From: Myroides sp. WP-1
GTDB taxonomy: Bacteria > Bacteroidota > Bacteroidia > Flavobacteriales > Flavobacteriaceae
DNA length: 64,000 nt
Reading direction: 5' to 3'
Assembly: GCF_014145635.1 (NCBI RefSeq)
Contig: NZ_JACHTC010000012.1
Location: forward strand, 49,505-113,504
Positions 34,265-44,043 of this stretch are shown in pieces (the stretch's first letter is position 1; each line of letters begins with the position of its first letter). The position numbers were made by a program, and so were the translations under genes. The notes under the pieces are model-generated. The model had not been told where the DNA came from, searched no databases, and saw nothing but the letters and a program-made list of their open reading frames with translations.

Positions 34265-37200
34265 CTAATAGTTTAGTTGCAACCATCCTGTACGTTGCTT
34301 ACCGTGAGCAATAAGAATGTAATAATAGGTTCCCGAGGGCAGTTTATTACCTGATTTATCTTGTCCTGCAAATTGATTGGTATACCCTTGTCCATGCGTA
34401 TAAACCTCAAGTCCATGACGATTAAAAATTTGTATTTTAGATACGCCATATCCCGATAAATCAAAGGTATCGTTAAGTCCATCACCATTGGGAGAAATTC
34501 CTTTCGGCAAAGGACAGTCTTCATAAGCAATGCTAAAAGAACTTTCATCCGCACAATAAACAGATGCAGATCCTCTCTTAGCATAAATATATACCGTCAT
34601 CGGCATCATTATTTCCATTCCCTCGTGCAGCTCAACTCCTCCTCCATTTGGTGCAGTAAAATAGCGATTCCCTTCAGACAACTGAGGTAAAATGAAGTTT
34701 TCACACGAAACCACAACATCCTCTATTTGATCTGCTTGGATGGGTTCATGAACAACAAGAGTAAAAGAAGTTTCATTTTCACAATTGTTATCTCCTTTTC
34801 TATACACATATAACTTTGATGAGCCATAAACTTCATAAACAGCACCGGGATCATATGCGGTTCCTTGTCCTTTTGTTTGAGTAAAATATCGTTCCCCTTC
34901 TTGCAAAGCAGGTAAAATATAACTCCCACATACCTCAACATTTTTCAAACGCGTTACTTCGATAAGTGGCAAACGAATCAGTTGGAAGCTACTTACATGA
35001 AAACAACCCGTTTCGACACTTGTTACCTTGACGTAAATTTTAGTTGAGGACAAGATCTCAACTTCATCCGATAAAGGTGTTATAAAATCCGCATCTGCAT
35101 AAAAATCAACTGTATAACGATTATTTATTCCTCCATCTAAACTCGTTAAAATGGTTTGTCTTTTATCTGCAATATTCACGCGAATTGGGCGATTTACATT
35201 TTCTATGGTGCTACAAATTAATTGATCTTCTAATTCAGGTACTTCAAAATCATCTTTTACGAAATTAAAAATACGCTCCACCACGAGTTCTTTTCCTTGA
35301 CAACTTTGATATACTGCTCTGGCCGTATAGTTGACAGATTCAGTTACAGTTACCTCAATTTCTTGGTCTTTAGAAAAGAATGCCCCATCTCTGTACCAGT
35401 TAAAATTCACAGTAGATTCGCCATTGGGAACAAAACGCCAAGCTTCATTTGATGCATTCCAGCTTCCCGTATTTCTATTAACCCCTCCCTCTTCACCAGG
35501 AAAGTGCGCACGTGTACCATCTTCATTCTGAATCCCGATTAACCCGCTACTTCTGTTGTGAGTCGATCCGAAATCTTGAGCAACAGGTCTATTTTTTACG
35601 TGTACTTCAATAACATTGGTTCCTTCAAACAAGACAATTTGAGAAGTTTGAGTTGATCCCTCCACATCGTCCGGATTGTGGTGTCTTCCAAACAAACCTA
35701 AGTGATAGATATTAAAGACCAAAGCTCTACACGGAAATGTTCCTAAAATCTGATAGTTAATCGAGTAATCCTCTGGTGAATAATTCGGATCAAGATCTTG
35801 CATTACCCCAAAGATAGCGTTGACAAAAGGCGCTTCCGTATTAGTAGGTTGAAAGGGAATGGGTTGCCAAAAACTCCACGGACTATGTGCCTCTGGAGCA
35901 TAGCGTCCTCCTTCTACCTCTCCCGCAATACTAAAAGTAATTGCGCCATTGGTTGTAATTAGTATTTTATCATAGGTCTTGCCAAAAAAACAAAAATCAA
36001 ATCCTAAATTAATGGTATTAGACCAGTAATCATCTCTTGTTAAATCAATCATATCTCCGCCATAAAATGGGAAAGGAGGATTGTAATCAATAGCTTCTAC
36101 GCGATAGGAATCTGTTGTTTTAACATCGAAGTAATTCGCTTCCAATTTGCGCTTTACAGGACCATCTTCACAAATGATATATTGGTTTGATTCGGAAGGG
36201 GGAATACCCTCAATTCCTCCTTGTAAATCCGCACAACTATCCGGTACAAAATACGAGTATTTAGTTGGTCCTACCCAAACAGATTGACGTTCTCCATTTT
36301 CATCCAAACAGATTGTTCGCACGTAATAAACATAATAGCGTCCGGCTTCTACATTTTCTAGCAAAAGGGTCGGTTCATTTACCACAATACCCGTTGTAGT
36401 GGCTGTTGGTTCAGGAGTTCCTTGTTCAGCTATGTACACTTCCCACTGTGTTTCTTCCTGTTGAGCTTCCCAAGACAATCGAATATTAGACGTATAACGA
36501 ACAAGTTCTGCTTTCGGATTGCGTGCACTCAAACAAGTAGGTACACTTACCTTAAAATTGTCTATAGCCGCCGGTGATTGTTCTCCATTACTAGCATTAT
36601 TCACCCATTCGAAAACCAAGCGAATGACTTCTCCTCGATTTTCACTTACATCTAAAATAGCTATCGCCTTTTTCCATCCCTCTGATTTGGCATAATAAGG
36701 TCTGCCTATCACCACATTCTCCTCCGATAACTGAATGGGTGTTCCTTCACTTAGGTTTGCTGTTAAAGGCACTTTCACCAATCTAAAATAGTCTTTGGGA
36801 TTGTTTCTCGACAATTCTCCCTGAACTTGATAATCGTATTCAATCCTGAGCTCAAGAGCATCTTCGGGAACTAAAATATCTCTATAAGCGTGTGAAACAG
36901 AAGCTTGGGTAATTTCATAATGGTTGCGTAATCCCAAATCAGAAGAAACATAGAGCGACTGTCTACTGGCATTACCTGTTGCTCCACCGACCTCCCATTT
37001 ATTTTTGGCAGTGAGTGTTGTTGTCCATTGTTTATTATTTTCAAAATCATCTGTTAACGGTAAAACCCCCGGATTTTGTAAGCTTGCAAAATCAATAGCA
37101 TCTTGCCAAAAACTTTTTTGCGTTGAACTACAAGCTGAGCGCACCCAAACATAATAGCGAGTATTCGGTGTTAAGTTGGTCAAAACAAAAGGGGAAGTTA

Positions 37201-39400
37201 CTCCGCTATACGTTGGCGTTACAGTATCTGAAGGTCTTGCATTTTCCGTAGAAACATAGAGATCATAGGTGGTTACATCAGGGGCATTGGTCCAACTCAT
37301 CTGTGCTGTTGTTTGGGTAATTGCACTTACTTCAATAGCTGTTGGTCGTGCGCAATGCATGACATTCACGTACAAATTATCTATGGCTGCAGGGGGTTGT
37401 ACACCTCTGCTACTATCATTTTGCCATTCAAAAAGCAAGCGCATAGGTTGATTGGCAAAAGCAGCCACAGGCGCATAAAGTCGGATCTGCTTAAAATCTG
37501 GAGATAGATAAAATGAATTCGCATCCAATTGAATGCCTGAAGTAGCTAGTGCATTTACTTTTACACCACTTGTAGGCACATAATTTGTGGGAACCAACCA
37601 CACTTTAAAGAAATCTTTTTTCTCTTCTCCAACATTTTTCCAATCCATCTGTACTAGAAGTTCTTGTCCTCCAGCAGGAATAAAAATATCTTTATAAACA
37701 TGAGACGTTTGTTTTTCATTCAATGTGTACTGGTAATTATCATTTCCATTGGTAATATGAAGGGCTTGATTACGCCCATTATGAGGGGCTGATCCGATCA
37801 TCCAATGATTCCTTGTATCATTACTAAATTCAAAAACAGGCTGATTTTCGAAATTCTCTTCATACGGCAAAGAAGCCACTACCATAGGCGATCTAAATTG
37901 CACAGGACCTGCCCAAGGTGAATACACTGCCTCATCTACACCATTAACCTGGCATTTGGCGCGTACATAAACTTCATAATCCGTTGAAACGGCAAGATTT
38001 TCCATCGTGTATTGAGGTTGACTGACGAGAACCCCTCCTCCTGTTGGTCTTCCACTACGGGGTGCTTGTACCACTACTTCCCACTGTGTTTCAGTTCCTT
38101 CTGTTGACCAATGTACTTCATTTGAAACTACATTTACCCCAAGCGGGATAGGACATAATGGAATATCCTCTACAGTAACTTGACTGACTGCTAATGCCCA
38201 TCCATTAAGTTGACCTGGAGGTACATGCCAAGCAATTGTTACCTCTCCAGATATTCCCTCTCCATTTGCGTCTACTAAATCTACTACACTTTCTCTATAC
38301 TGTGTATGACTATACGCTGTTGTAGGGACAAGCACGGTTGTAAAATTGTTTATCGCGGTACCATTTCGAGATAAAACAACTCGAAATTCATTGGGTAAAT
38401 CCTCTGATTGTACGCGATATGTATAACGTAAGCGCTGATTTCCAGTTAATCGTATCGGTGGAGTCATCAACCAATCATCGTTGTTACCTCTCGCGCCATT
38501 CGTGTGAATGACAGCCGCTTCAATTTGCGTGTTGGTCTCCGTAATTTCGTTATAGACAAAGTCCGTTGCAAACTTCCAAAGTCGAAAATCATTGTTGTTA
38601 TTGACAATAGTCCAACAACTTCTTGTTCTAGACAAACTCGAAAAATCTTCTGTAAAAGGCAGTGTTGTTATAGTTGGGCAAGCCACTGCTTCAATTTTCA
38701 AATTGCGGACAGCAGCGGGCTTGGTTGGCCATCCAATTGCCCCATTGGTCCATTCAAAAATCAATTTTACTTCTTGTCCCATCAGGGCTCCTAATTGTAC
38801 CGTTTTAGTTTCATGGCGCAAACGTCCATTTTCTACATATTGGCCATTATTAATCGTAAATCCACCACTACTTTCTACTGAAATAGGCTGATCAGCAACA
38901 GGTATAAACGAACTAGGAACCAACCACACTCGCATATAATCCATAGGAACCGATTCTAAAGTAACCCAATTGGTATCCGCGTAACCCTCACTAATCCAAT
39001 CAAAACTTAAGGTAATTTCTTCGATACCAGCAGGTAATTGAAACGTTTTATGAGCATGAGACACCGCTGCAGCGCCAAAAGAATACGTAAACCCACCTGG
39101 CGTATCACTCAAATATAGTCCTTGTGCTGCCTCTCCTTCACTTAAAAATTCTTGTGGAAAACCTGCATACCACTTATTAACTGACGAGTTGACTAAAGTC
39201 CACCCTTCCGCGTTGTTTTCAAAGTTGTCTTGCAATACAACACTAGCCATTGGATCATTAGTTTCATTCCTTGTATGGATAAGAGAACTATTTCTTTTCG
39301 CATCACTTAACGCTCCATACAGAGTAGCCGACAAAGTCACGGTTGGAACAGCTAAAAGCATAGCCAAAGTCCACTTGTTTAACCGCCTTAGATTAATCAT
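34265..39400 (-). CDS. Giant T9SS-secreted adhesin-like protein (type B sorting domain)
   Basis: The 1711-aa product begins with a signal-like helix (about 9-30). Repeats of choice-of-anchor J/cleaved-adhesin domains start near residues 56 (LQDNFENNAEGW), 248 (PFTEDFSS), 508 (PYEENFENQP) and 775 (PLTDDFENNK), alternating with fibronectin III domains (YEVYVRAKC, YYVWVRSAC, YYVYYVRTIC). A nidogen-like region (LITTNGAITFS, APFVNAIFGVMQDLDPN) and three Ig-like modules follow. The last ~85 residues are the T9SS type B domain (GISPNGDGLNDTFDLSGYG, IQIFNRHGLEVY, LPSGTYYYIL). It is exported by T9SS and surface-bound, probably in adhesion. Confidence 0.93.
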   Translation of the reverse strand: MINLRRLNKWTLAMLLAVPTVTLSATLYGALSDAKRNSSLIHTRNETNDPMASVVLQDNFENNAEGWTLVNSSVNKWYAGFPQEFLSEGEAAQGLYLSDTPGGFTYSFGAAAVSHAHKTFQLPAGIEEITLSFDWISEGYADTNWVTLESVPMDYMRVWLVPSSFIPVADQPISVESSGGFTINNGQYVENGRLRHETKTVQLGALMGQEVKLIFEWTNGAIGWPTKPAAVRNLKIEAVACPTITTLPFTEDFSSLSRTRSCWTIVNNNNDFRLWKFATDFVYNEITETNTQIEAAVIHTNGARGNNDDWLMTPPIRLTGNQRLRYTYRVQSEDLPNEFRVVLSRNGTAINNFTTVLVPTTAYSHTQYRESVVDLVDANGEGISGEVTIAWHVPPGQLNGWALAVSQVTVEDIPLCPIPLGVNVVSNEVHWSTEGTETQWEVVVQAPRSGRPTGGGVLVSQPQYTMENLAVSTDYEVYVRAKCQVNGVDEAVYSPWAGPVQFRSPMVVASLPYEENFENQPVFEFSNDTRNHWMIGSAPHNGRNQALHITNGNDNYQYTLNEKQTSHVYKDIFIPAGGQELLVQMDWKNVGEEKKDFFKVWLVPTNYVPTSGVKVNALATSGIQLDANSFYLSPDFKQIRLYAPVAAFANQPMRLLFEWQNDSSRGVQPPAAIDNLYVNVMHCARPTAIEVSAITQTTAQMSWTNAPDVTTYDLYVSTENARPSDTVTPTYSGVTSPFVLTNLTPNTRYYVWVRSACSSTQKSFWQDAIDFASLQNPGVLPLTDDFENNKQWTTTLTAKNKWEVGGATGNASRQSLYVSSDLGLRNHYEITQASVSHAYRDILVPEDALELRIEYDYQVQGELSRNNPKDYFRLVKVPLTANLSEGTPIQLSEENVVIGRPYYAKSEGWKKAIAILDVSENRGEVIRLVFEWVNNASNGEQSPAAIDNFKVSVPTCLSARNPKAELVRYTSNIRLSWEAQQEETQWEVYIAEQGTPEPTATTTGIVVNEPTLLLENVEAGRYYVYYVRTICLDENGERQSVWVGPTKYSYFVPDSCADLQGGIEGIPPSESNQYIICEDGPVKRKLEANYFDVKTTDSYRVEAIDYNPPFPFYGGDMIDLTRDDYWSNTINLGFDFCFFGKTYDKILITTNGAITFSIAGEVEGGRYAPEAHSPWSFWQPIPFQPTNTEAPFVNAIFGVMQDLDPNYSPEDYSINYQILGTFPCRALVFNIYHLGLFGRHHNPDDVEGSTQTSQIVLFEGTNVIEVHVKNRPVAQDFGSTHNRSSGLIGIQNEDGTRAHFPGEEGGVNRNTGSWNASNEAWRFVPNGESTVNFNWYRDGAFFSKDQEIEVTVTESVNYTARAVYQSCQGKELVVERIFNFVKDDFEVPELEDQLICSTIENVNRPIRVNIADKRQTILTSLDGGINNRYTVDFYADADFITPLSDEVEILSSTKIYVKVTSVETGCFHVSSFQLIRLPLIEVTRLKNVEVCGSYILPALQEGERYFTQTKGQGTAYDPGAVYEVYGSSKLYVYRKGDNNCENETSFTLVVHEPIQADQIEDVVVSCENFILPQLSEGNRYFTAPNGGGVELHEGMEIMMPMTVYIYAKRGSASVYCADESSFSIAYEDCPLPKGISPNGDGLNDTFDLSGYGVSKIQIFNRHGLEVYTHGQGYTNQFAGQDKSGNKLPSGTYYYILIAHGKQRTGWLQLNY

Positions 39401-39727
39401 AGATTATCAAAATTAATTTTAACGAGTCTAAATTAATCTAAATTCTAAAATTGCTTTTTTACTTTCATTGCTTATATCGGAAAGAGAATCGCGCAAAAAA
39501 ACAAATACCATTATTTTTAATCAGTTTAAATAAATATTAAATACAACTTTTTAAGATCCTTACAAATAAAATGAAGTTGTGTTAAATCTCAATATTTAAC
39601 ATTTATAGGTAAAGTCTCCCCTTGCCTTTACTGCCTGTCCATACTAATTTATAGCGGATAAAAACGCGATAACAGCATAAAATTTAGTATTTTTAGCGAG
39701 ATTTTTTTAGATTTTAATTCAACCGCA
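39401..39727. other. Intergenic region between divergent genes
   Basis: No gene. It holds the promoter of the T9SS protein at the left and small inverted repeats such as ACAACTT/AAGTTGT near 39543-39580. Nothing else recognised. Confidence 0.5.
39408..39415 (-). promoter_or_regulatory. Promoter -7 element for the T9SS protein
   Basis: TAATTTTG on the minus strand, 7 nt before the ATG, which would give a very short leader. Confidence 0.4.
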
Positions 39728-40843
39728 ATGATCGAAGTTAAACAAGCGATTACCAAAAAGGAGATAAAGGAGTTCGTTCAATTTCCTTTCACCTTATACA
39801 AAGACAATCCCTACTGGGTTCCTTCTATTATCAAAGAAGAAGTAAAGAGTTTTGATTCCTCTAACGATATTTTTAAAACAGTTGCTGTACGCTTTTTTCT
39901 TGCGTATAAAAACAACAAAGTAGTAGGTCGAATTGCATGTTGTATTAATTGGACAGAAGTAAAAGATTTGCACAAACCCAAAGTTCGATTTGGGTGGTTT
40001 GATTTTATAGATGATCTCGAAGTAAGCCGTGCATTATTAGCAGAAGTAGAAAAATTTGGTCAAGCCCATGAAATGAAATACATGGAAGGTCCAATGGGCT
40101 TTTCTAATATGGACAAAGCAGGTATGCTAACTAAGGGTTTTGATCGTTTGGCAACAATGATTGGCTTATACAACTACGAGTATTATCCACAACATTTAGC
40201 TTCACTTGGTTTTAAACCCGAAGCAGAATGGTTAGAATACAGCTTAGACATCACAGCATTTGACGAAGAAAAGATCACCAAGATGTCTCAAATGGTTCAA
40301 CAGCGCTATCACGTTAAACCACTAGAATTCAAAACAACTAAAGAGCTAATGCCCTATGTTGATGAAATGTTTGCTTTGTTAAACAAAACGTATGCAGATT
40401 TGCAGAGTTTTGTGCCTATTGAGCCTTTTCAAATTGAACATTACAAAAAGAAATACCTACAGTTTATTCATCCGGATTTCATTTCTTGTGTGATGGATGA
40501 AAACCATAAAATGATTGCTTTTGCCATCACAATGCCTTCTTTTTCAAAGGCCTTCCAGAAAACAAAGGGCAAATTATTTCCCTTTGGCTTCATTCATCTA
40601 TTGCAAGCCATGAAGAATAATAATCGCGCTGAATATTATCTCATAGGGATTGATCCCGAATTTAGAAACAAAGGAGTTACAGCAATTATCTTTGAAGAGA
40701 TCTACGCGTGTTTTACGAAGCATAAAATTCAACATATTGAAACCAATCCTCTACTTGTAGAAAACTTAAAAATTCAACAGTTGTGGAAGCATTTGAATCC
40801 AGAGATTCACAAAGAACGAAAAACGTATAGAAAAGATATTTAA
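39728..40843 (+). CDS. GNAT-fold N-acetyltransferase-like protein
   Basis: The 371-aa protein has two GNAT-like halves: FVQFPFTLYKDNPYWVPSII near the start, VVGRIACCINW, EGPMGFSNMDKAGMLTKGFD in the middle and EYYLIGIDPEFRNKGVTAII near the end, the last resembling the acetyl-CoA loop (R-x-x-G). This is a conserved Bacteroidota type sometimes labelled GTP cyclohydrolase in databases without obvious reason. Substrate unknown; cytoplasmic. Confidence 0.78.
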   Translation: MIEVKQAITKKEIKEFVQFPFTLYKDNPYWVPSIIKEEVKSFDSSNDIFKTVAVRFFLAYKNNKVVGRIACCINWTEVKDLHKPKVRFGWFDFIDDLEVSRALLAEVEKFGQAHEMKYMEGPMGFSNMDKAGMLTKGFDRLATMIGLYNYEYYPQHLASLGFKPEAEWLEYSLDITAFDEEKITKMSQMVQQRYHVKPLEFKTTKELMPYVDEMFALLNKTYADLQSFVPIEPFQIEHYKKKYLQFIHPDFISCVMDENHKMIAFAITMPSFSKAFQKTKGKLFPFGFIHLLQAMKNNNRAEYYLIGIDPEFRNKGVTAIIFEEIYACFTKHKIQHIETNPLLVENLKIQQLWKHLNPEIHKERKTYRKDI

Positions 40844-41681
40844 TAGCACAAATAACGTTGATTCTGTGTTTTACATCCCGAATAAGGTTGACTATTTTGT
40901 AAACCTAAACTTCAGTAGTGAAAACACCGCAATTACGCATAGCTTGATTGACCTTAAAAAAGATGCAACTAAGCGTAGAATTATTATTCATTCTTGTACC
41001 GTCAAAGCAGTACTCAACCTAGTTCGTTCGGGATGTGTCCATAGTGTGTCCATAGTGAGTCCATTAAAACGATATTTTTAATAGACTCACTATGGACTCA
41101 CCATAAAGGCAAGTTAGACTCATATCGAACAAAACTTATCTCTTATTGGTTCTGATACGAGCAATCGATTATGCGTTGTATTGTGAACGTCCCTAAATAC
41201 AGTTAACCGTTTTTTAAACCTTAGCTTCACTATTACTGGTTTATATAAAGTGCGCGGTTCAAAATCCATTATTTACAAATTTAAGAGGAACCATTTTTCT
41301 TATTGAGTTATAAAATCTTTTATCGTTGGATTGATTGACAGTTTGTTGTAAAAAACAAAGGCTGAACCCAAGGTATACAAGGCATTCCATTAATTTCACT
41401 TTTCACAGTTTCATTGAATAATTCTCAATTAAACACAAATAAAAACTCGATTAATTCTAAAAAACTTGCGAGAAACCCTTGTTTTTTGTACTTTTATGCT
41501 TTAACCCTTTTATTTTACAATTTTCAACTATTGTATTGGGGTATCCTAAGGTTAATCTACCGTTTCGAATTATAGTTGTATTTTATGCAATCGTTATCTT
41601 TCAGTTTTTGATACTGATCTCTTATAATTTACTTGGTTTTTACTTCGGTACTCCCCTGCATGGTTGTAAAAAACAAATCAC
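40844..41681. other. 838-bp gene-free region with a repeat/hairpin element
   Basis: No credible gene; two small frames (71 and 68 codons) have no support. It contains the tandem-repeat hairpin around 41033-41110. The flanks on either side share weak inverted similarity (for example CGCATA blocks near 40935 and 41168). Confidence 0.5.
41033..41110. repeat. Tandem 11-bp repeats folded into a strong hairpin
   Basis: GTCCATAGTGAGTC (41048-41061) is perfectly complementary to GACTCACTATGGAC (41084-41097); inside, ATTAAAA (41063-41069) pairs with TTTTAAT (41076-41082). The left arm continues a tandem array with unit TGTCCATAGTG, and the right arm repeats GACTCACYATRG-like units. No T-run follows, so a terminator is unlikely. 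Confidence 0.8.
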
Positions 41682-42125
41682 ATGATTCAAATAGAAAAAA
41701 AGAATTCAGACAGTCCCGTCACCCCAGAACAAGTCACACAGTATGTAAATTTCTTATTTGAGCACCTTGAACAATATGGAGATGCGAAAGAAGATATTGC
41801 CAAAGCCCTTGATTATGCGTTAGGACGAAACAACAAACCTGGAGGTTTACTTGCCATTGCGAAAGAAGGTGAGCAAATAGTTGGGATCACTGTTGTTTTA
41901 CATACCCTAATGGAAGGATTTATACCTGAACATATTTTGGTTTACATTGCTACAGATCAAACACAAAGGGGAAAGGGAATTGGAGGAAAACTCATCGATA
42001 GCGTTAAAACAGCTCTATCGGGTTCTATTGCCTTACACGTAGACTTTAACAATCCGGCGCAAAATCTATATGAGCGTAAGGGATTCGAGAAAAAGTATAT
42101 AGAAATGAGACTAAACAACAAGTAA
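41682..42125 (+). CDS. GNAT family N-acetyltransferase
   Basis: A 147-aa single-domain GNAT with HILVYIATDQTQRGKGIGGKL, the Q/R-x-x-G-x-G/A acetyl-CoA loop, and the LHVDFNNPAQNLYERKGFEK strand-helix that closes the fold. Its stop overlaps the next ATG (TAATG), so the acetyltransferase and the racemase are translationally coupled, pointing to an amino acid or amine substrate. The substrate itself is unknown. Confidence 0.85.
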   Translation: MIQIEKKNSDSPVTPEQVTQYVNFLFEHLEQYGDAKEDIAKALDYALGRNNKPGGLLAIAKEGEQIVGITVVLHTLMEGFIPEHILVYIATDQTQRGKGIGGKLIDSVKTALSGSIALHVDFNNPAQNLYERKGFEKKYIEMRLNNK

Positions 42126-43198
42126 TGGCTTATATCACTCTAAATAAGACAAAATTAAAACACAATTTCAATTTACTTCAAACGCTATTCGACAATGAAG
42201 GAATTACTTGGGCTGTAGTAGGAAAACTGCTCTGTGGTAATTCGTTATTTTTAGAACAAGTATTAGCGCTAAAACCCAAACAAATATGCGATTCTAGGGT
42301 TTCAAATCTAAAGAGTATCAAGCTAATTGATCCGACAATTGAAACCATCTACATCAAACCTGCTCCTAACGGCAGCATTGATGAAATCGTTGAATATGCA
42401 GATATTAGTTTTAATACAGAACTGGAGACGATTAAACTTTTATCTCAAGAAGCAGTCAGGCAAAATAAGCGACATAAAATCATCATCATGGTTGAGTTAG
42501 GAGAGCTTAGAGAAGGTGTTTTGCGCGAAGATCTCATTTCTTTTTACGAGAAAGTATTTAGCTTACCTCACATTGAAATTATAGGCTTAGGAACCAATTT
42601 AACGTGTATGTATGGTATATTGCCCAACAACGATAAGTTGATTCAACTCAGTTTATATAAAGAAGTACTCGAGTTGAAATTTGACAAGAAATTGCCCCTT
42701 ATCTCAGGTGGAGCATCTGTTACGATTCCCTTAATCACGAATAATCAATTGCCGAAAGCGATCAATCACTTTCGCATTGGCGAAACGCTTTTTATGGGAA
42801 CAAATGCCTATGATGGTAGCCAATATGACGAATACGAGCAAAATATTTTTAAACTGCATGCAGAAATTATTGAACTTCATGAAAAACCGATGATGCCTAG
42901 TGGTGAAACGGGGATCAACATGACAGGAGAAAAGATTGCCTTTGACCCTGCATGGGAACATGTAACAAAGTTTAGGGCCATTATCGATTTAGGTTTACTC
43001 GACATTGATATGGAACACTTCTTCCCTGTTAATCCCAAGCACCAACTCGTTGGATCTAGTTCAGATATGATGGTCATTGATTTAGATGCTAACCCAGAAC
43101 AACTCAAAGTAGGAGATACCATTTCTTTTCACATGGATTACATGGGAATCCTCCGCTTAATGAACTCTGATTATGTTGAAAAAAAAGTAATCGAATAA
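42125..43198 (+). CDS. Alanine/ornithine racemase family PLP enzyme
   Basis: Alanine racemase N-terminal-type TIM barrel of 357 aa. It shows WAVVGKLLCGN with the likely PLP lysine, ICDSRVSNLKSIK, KIIIMVELGELREGV, GLGTNLTCMYG and HFRIGETLFMG (phosphate-binding end). This matches the broad-specificity alanine/ornithine racemase group rather than Alr, and the usual Alr C-terminal domain is replaced by a shorter one. Substrate unknown. Coupled to the upstream GNAT. Confidence 0.87.
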   Translation: MAYITLNKTKLKHNFNLLQTLFDNEGITWAVVGKLLCGNSLFLEQVLALKPKQICDSRVSNLKSIKLIDPTIETIYIKPAPNGSIDEIVEYADISFNTELETIKLLSQEAVRQNKRHKIIIMVELGELREGVLREDLISFYEKVFSLPHIEIIGLGTNLTCMYGILPNNDKLIQLSLYKEVLELKFDKKLPLISGGASVTIPLITNNQLPKAINHFRIGETLFMGTNAYDGSQYDEYEQNIFKLHAEIIELHEKPMMPSGETGINMTGEKIAFDPAWEHVTKFRAIIDLGLLDIDMEHFFPVNPKHQLVGSSSDMMVIDLDANPEQLKVGDTISFHMDYMGILRLMNSDYVEKKVIE

Positions 43199-43199
43199 A

Positions 43200-43227
43200 A
43201 AAAGGAGAAGCATGTGCTTCTCCTTTT
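43200..43227. terminator. Bidirectional terminator
   Basis: AAAAGGAGAAGCA pairs with TGCTTCTCCTTTT around two bases, between convergent racemase and purC. Confidence 0.88.
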
Positions 43228-43233
43228 TATTTG

Positions 43234-43923
43234 CTATAAATTATGCAAGAAAATTTTTTCTAAATCCAATGGAGCAACGTATTTTCCATCTTGGTAAACG
43301 CGCATATTTCCACCTGAAATTTCGTCAATTAGAATAATTTCATTGGTTGCTTTATCTCTACCAAATTCTAATTTAATATCGTACAATTCTAAATTCTTCT
43401 TTGCTAATTCTTCTTTAACCATCCAACAAATCGTCTTTGTCAAATCTTTCAATATACTGTATTCTTGGTGTGATAAGATACCCAACATAGCCAAAGCGTC
43501 TTCTGAAATTACAGGATCTCCCTTTTCATCGTCTTTGATGGTAATTTCTACAAAGCTATCCAACGCTTGTCCTTCTGTACAGTAATCGTTATATCTTCTG
43601 AAAAAACTTCCTACCGCTCGGTATCTACAAATTACTTCTAATCCTTTTCCAAATGGAACAGCCTCTTTTACTATCATAGAGACATCTTCTAGATCAGCCG
43701 AAACGTAATGTGTAGGAATTTGTTTTGCATTCGCTAGCTCAAAGAAGTATTTAGTCATTTTTAAACCACTTTTCCCTGCTCCTTCGATCGTTAATCCTAC
43801 TGTATTAGCTCCTGGGTCAAAAACACCATCTGTTCCTGTTACATCGTCTTTAAATTTTAAAAGCACTTGATGATTAGCTAAGCTGTAAACATCTTTTGTT
43901 TTTCCTTGATACTTTAATTCCAT
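43234..43923 (-). CDS. purC: Phosphoribosylaminoimidazole-succinocarboxamide synthase
   Basis: Short bacterial PurC (229 aa). It opens with KYQGKTKDVYSLANHQVLLKF; EVICRYRAVGSFFRRY, SHQEYSILKDLTKTIC, DIKLEFGRDKATNEIILIDE and SGGNMRVYQDG follow. It joins aspartate to CAIR in step 8 of purine synthesis. It stands alone, without other pur genes. Confidence 0.95.
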   Translation of the reverse strand: MELKYQGKTKDVYSLANHQVLLKFKDDVTGTDGVFDPGANTVGLTIEGAGKSGLKMTKYFFELANAKQIPTHYVSADLEDVSMIVKEAVPFGKGLEVICRYRAVGSFFRRYNDYCTEGQALDSFVEITIKDDEKGDPVISEDALAMLGILSHQEYSILKDLTKTICWMVKEELAKKNLELYDIKLEFGRDKATNEIILIDEISGGNMRVYQDGKYVAPLDLEKIFLHNL

Positions 43924-43945
43924 AGTTGTGTTGTTATTTAGGCCC

Positions 43946-43953
43946 CAAAAATA
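43946..43953 (-). promoter_or_regulatory. Promoter -7 element for purC
   Basis: TATTTTTG on the minus strand, 22 nt before the ATG. Confidence 0.5.
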
Positions 43954-44009
43954 AGAAAAACTCCGACATAATGGTCATTTTTCACAGGCTAAATTAAAGA
44001 TGGAAATAA

Positions 44010-44035
44010 AAAAACCGATGCAATCATCGGTTTTT
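44010..44035. terminator. Terminator of the OmpA-like gene
   Basis: AAAAACCGATG and CATCGGTTTTT pair around four bases; A/T runs lie on both sides. Confidence 0.85.
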
Positions 44036-44043
44036 GTTATCTC

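Noticed and set aside
34273..39416. Many frames inside the giant T9SS gene on both strands
   Set aside because: All are shadows of the 1711-codon frame, which has continuous domain matches.
40866..41081. A 71-codon + strand frame
   Set aside because: No family resemblance, starts in intergenic sequence and runs through the tandem repeats and hairpin; probably chance.
41479..41685. A 68-codon hydrophobic frame whose TGA overlaps the GNAT ATG
   Set aside because: It has only a TTG start and no internal ATG. The overlap is suggestive but there is no recognisable family, so I do not call it a gene.
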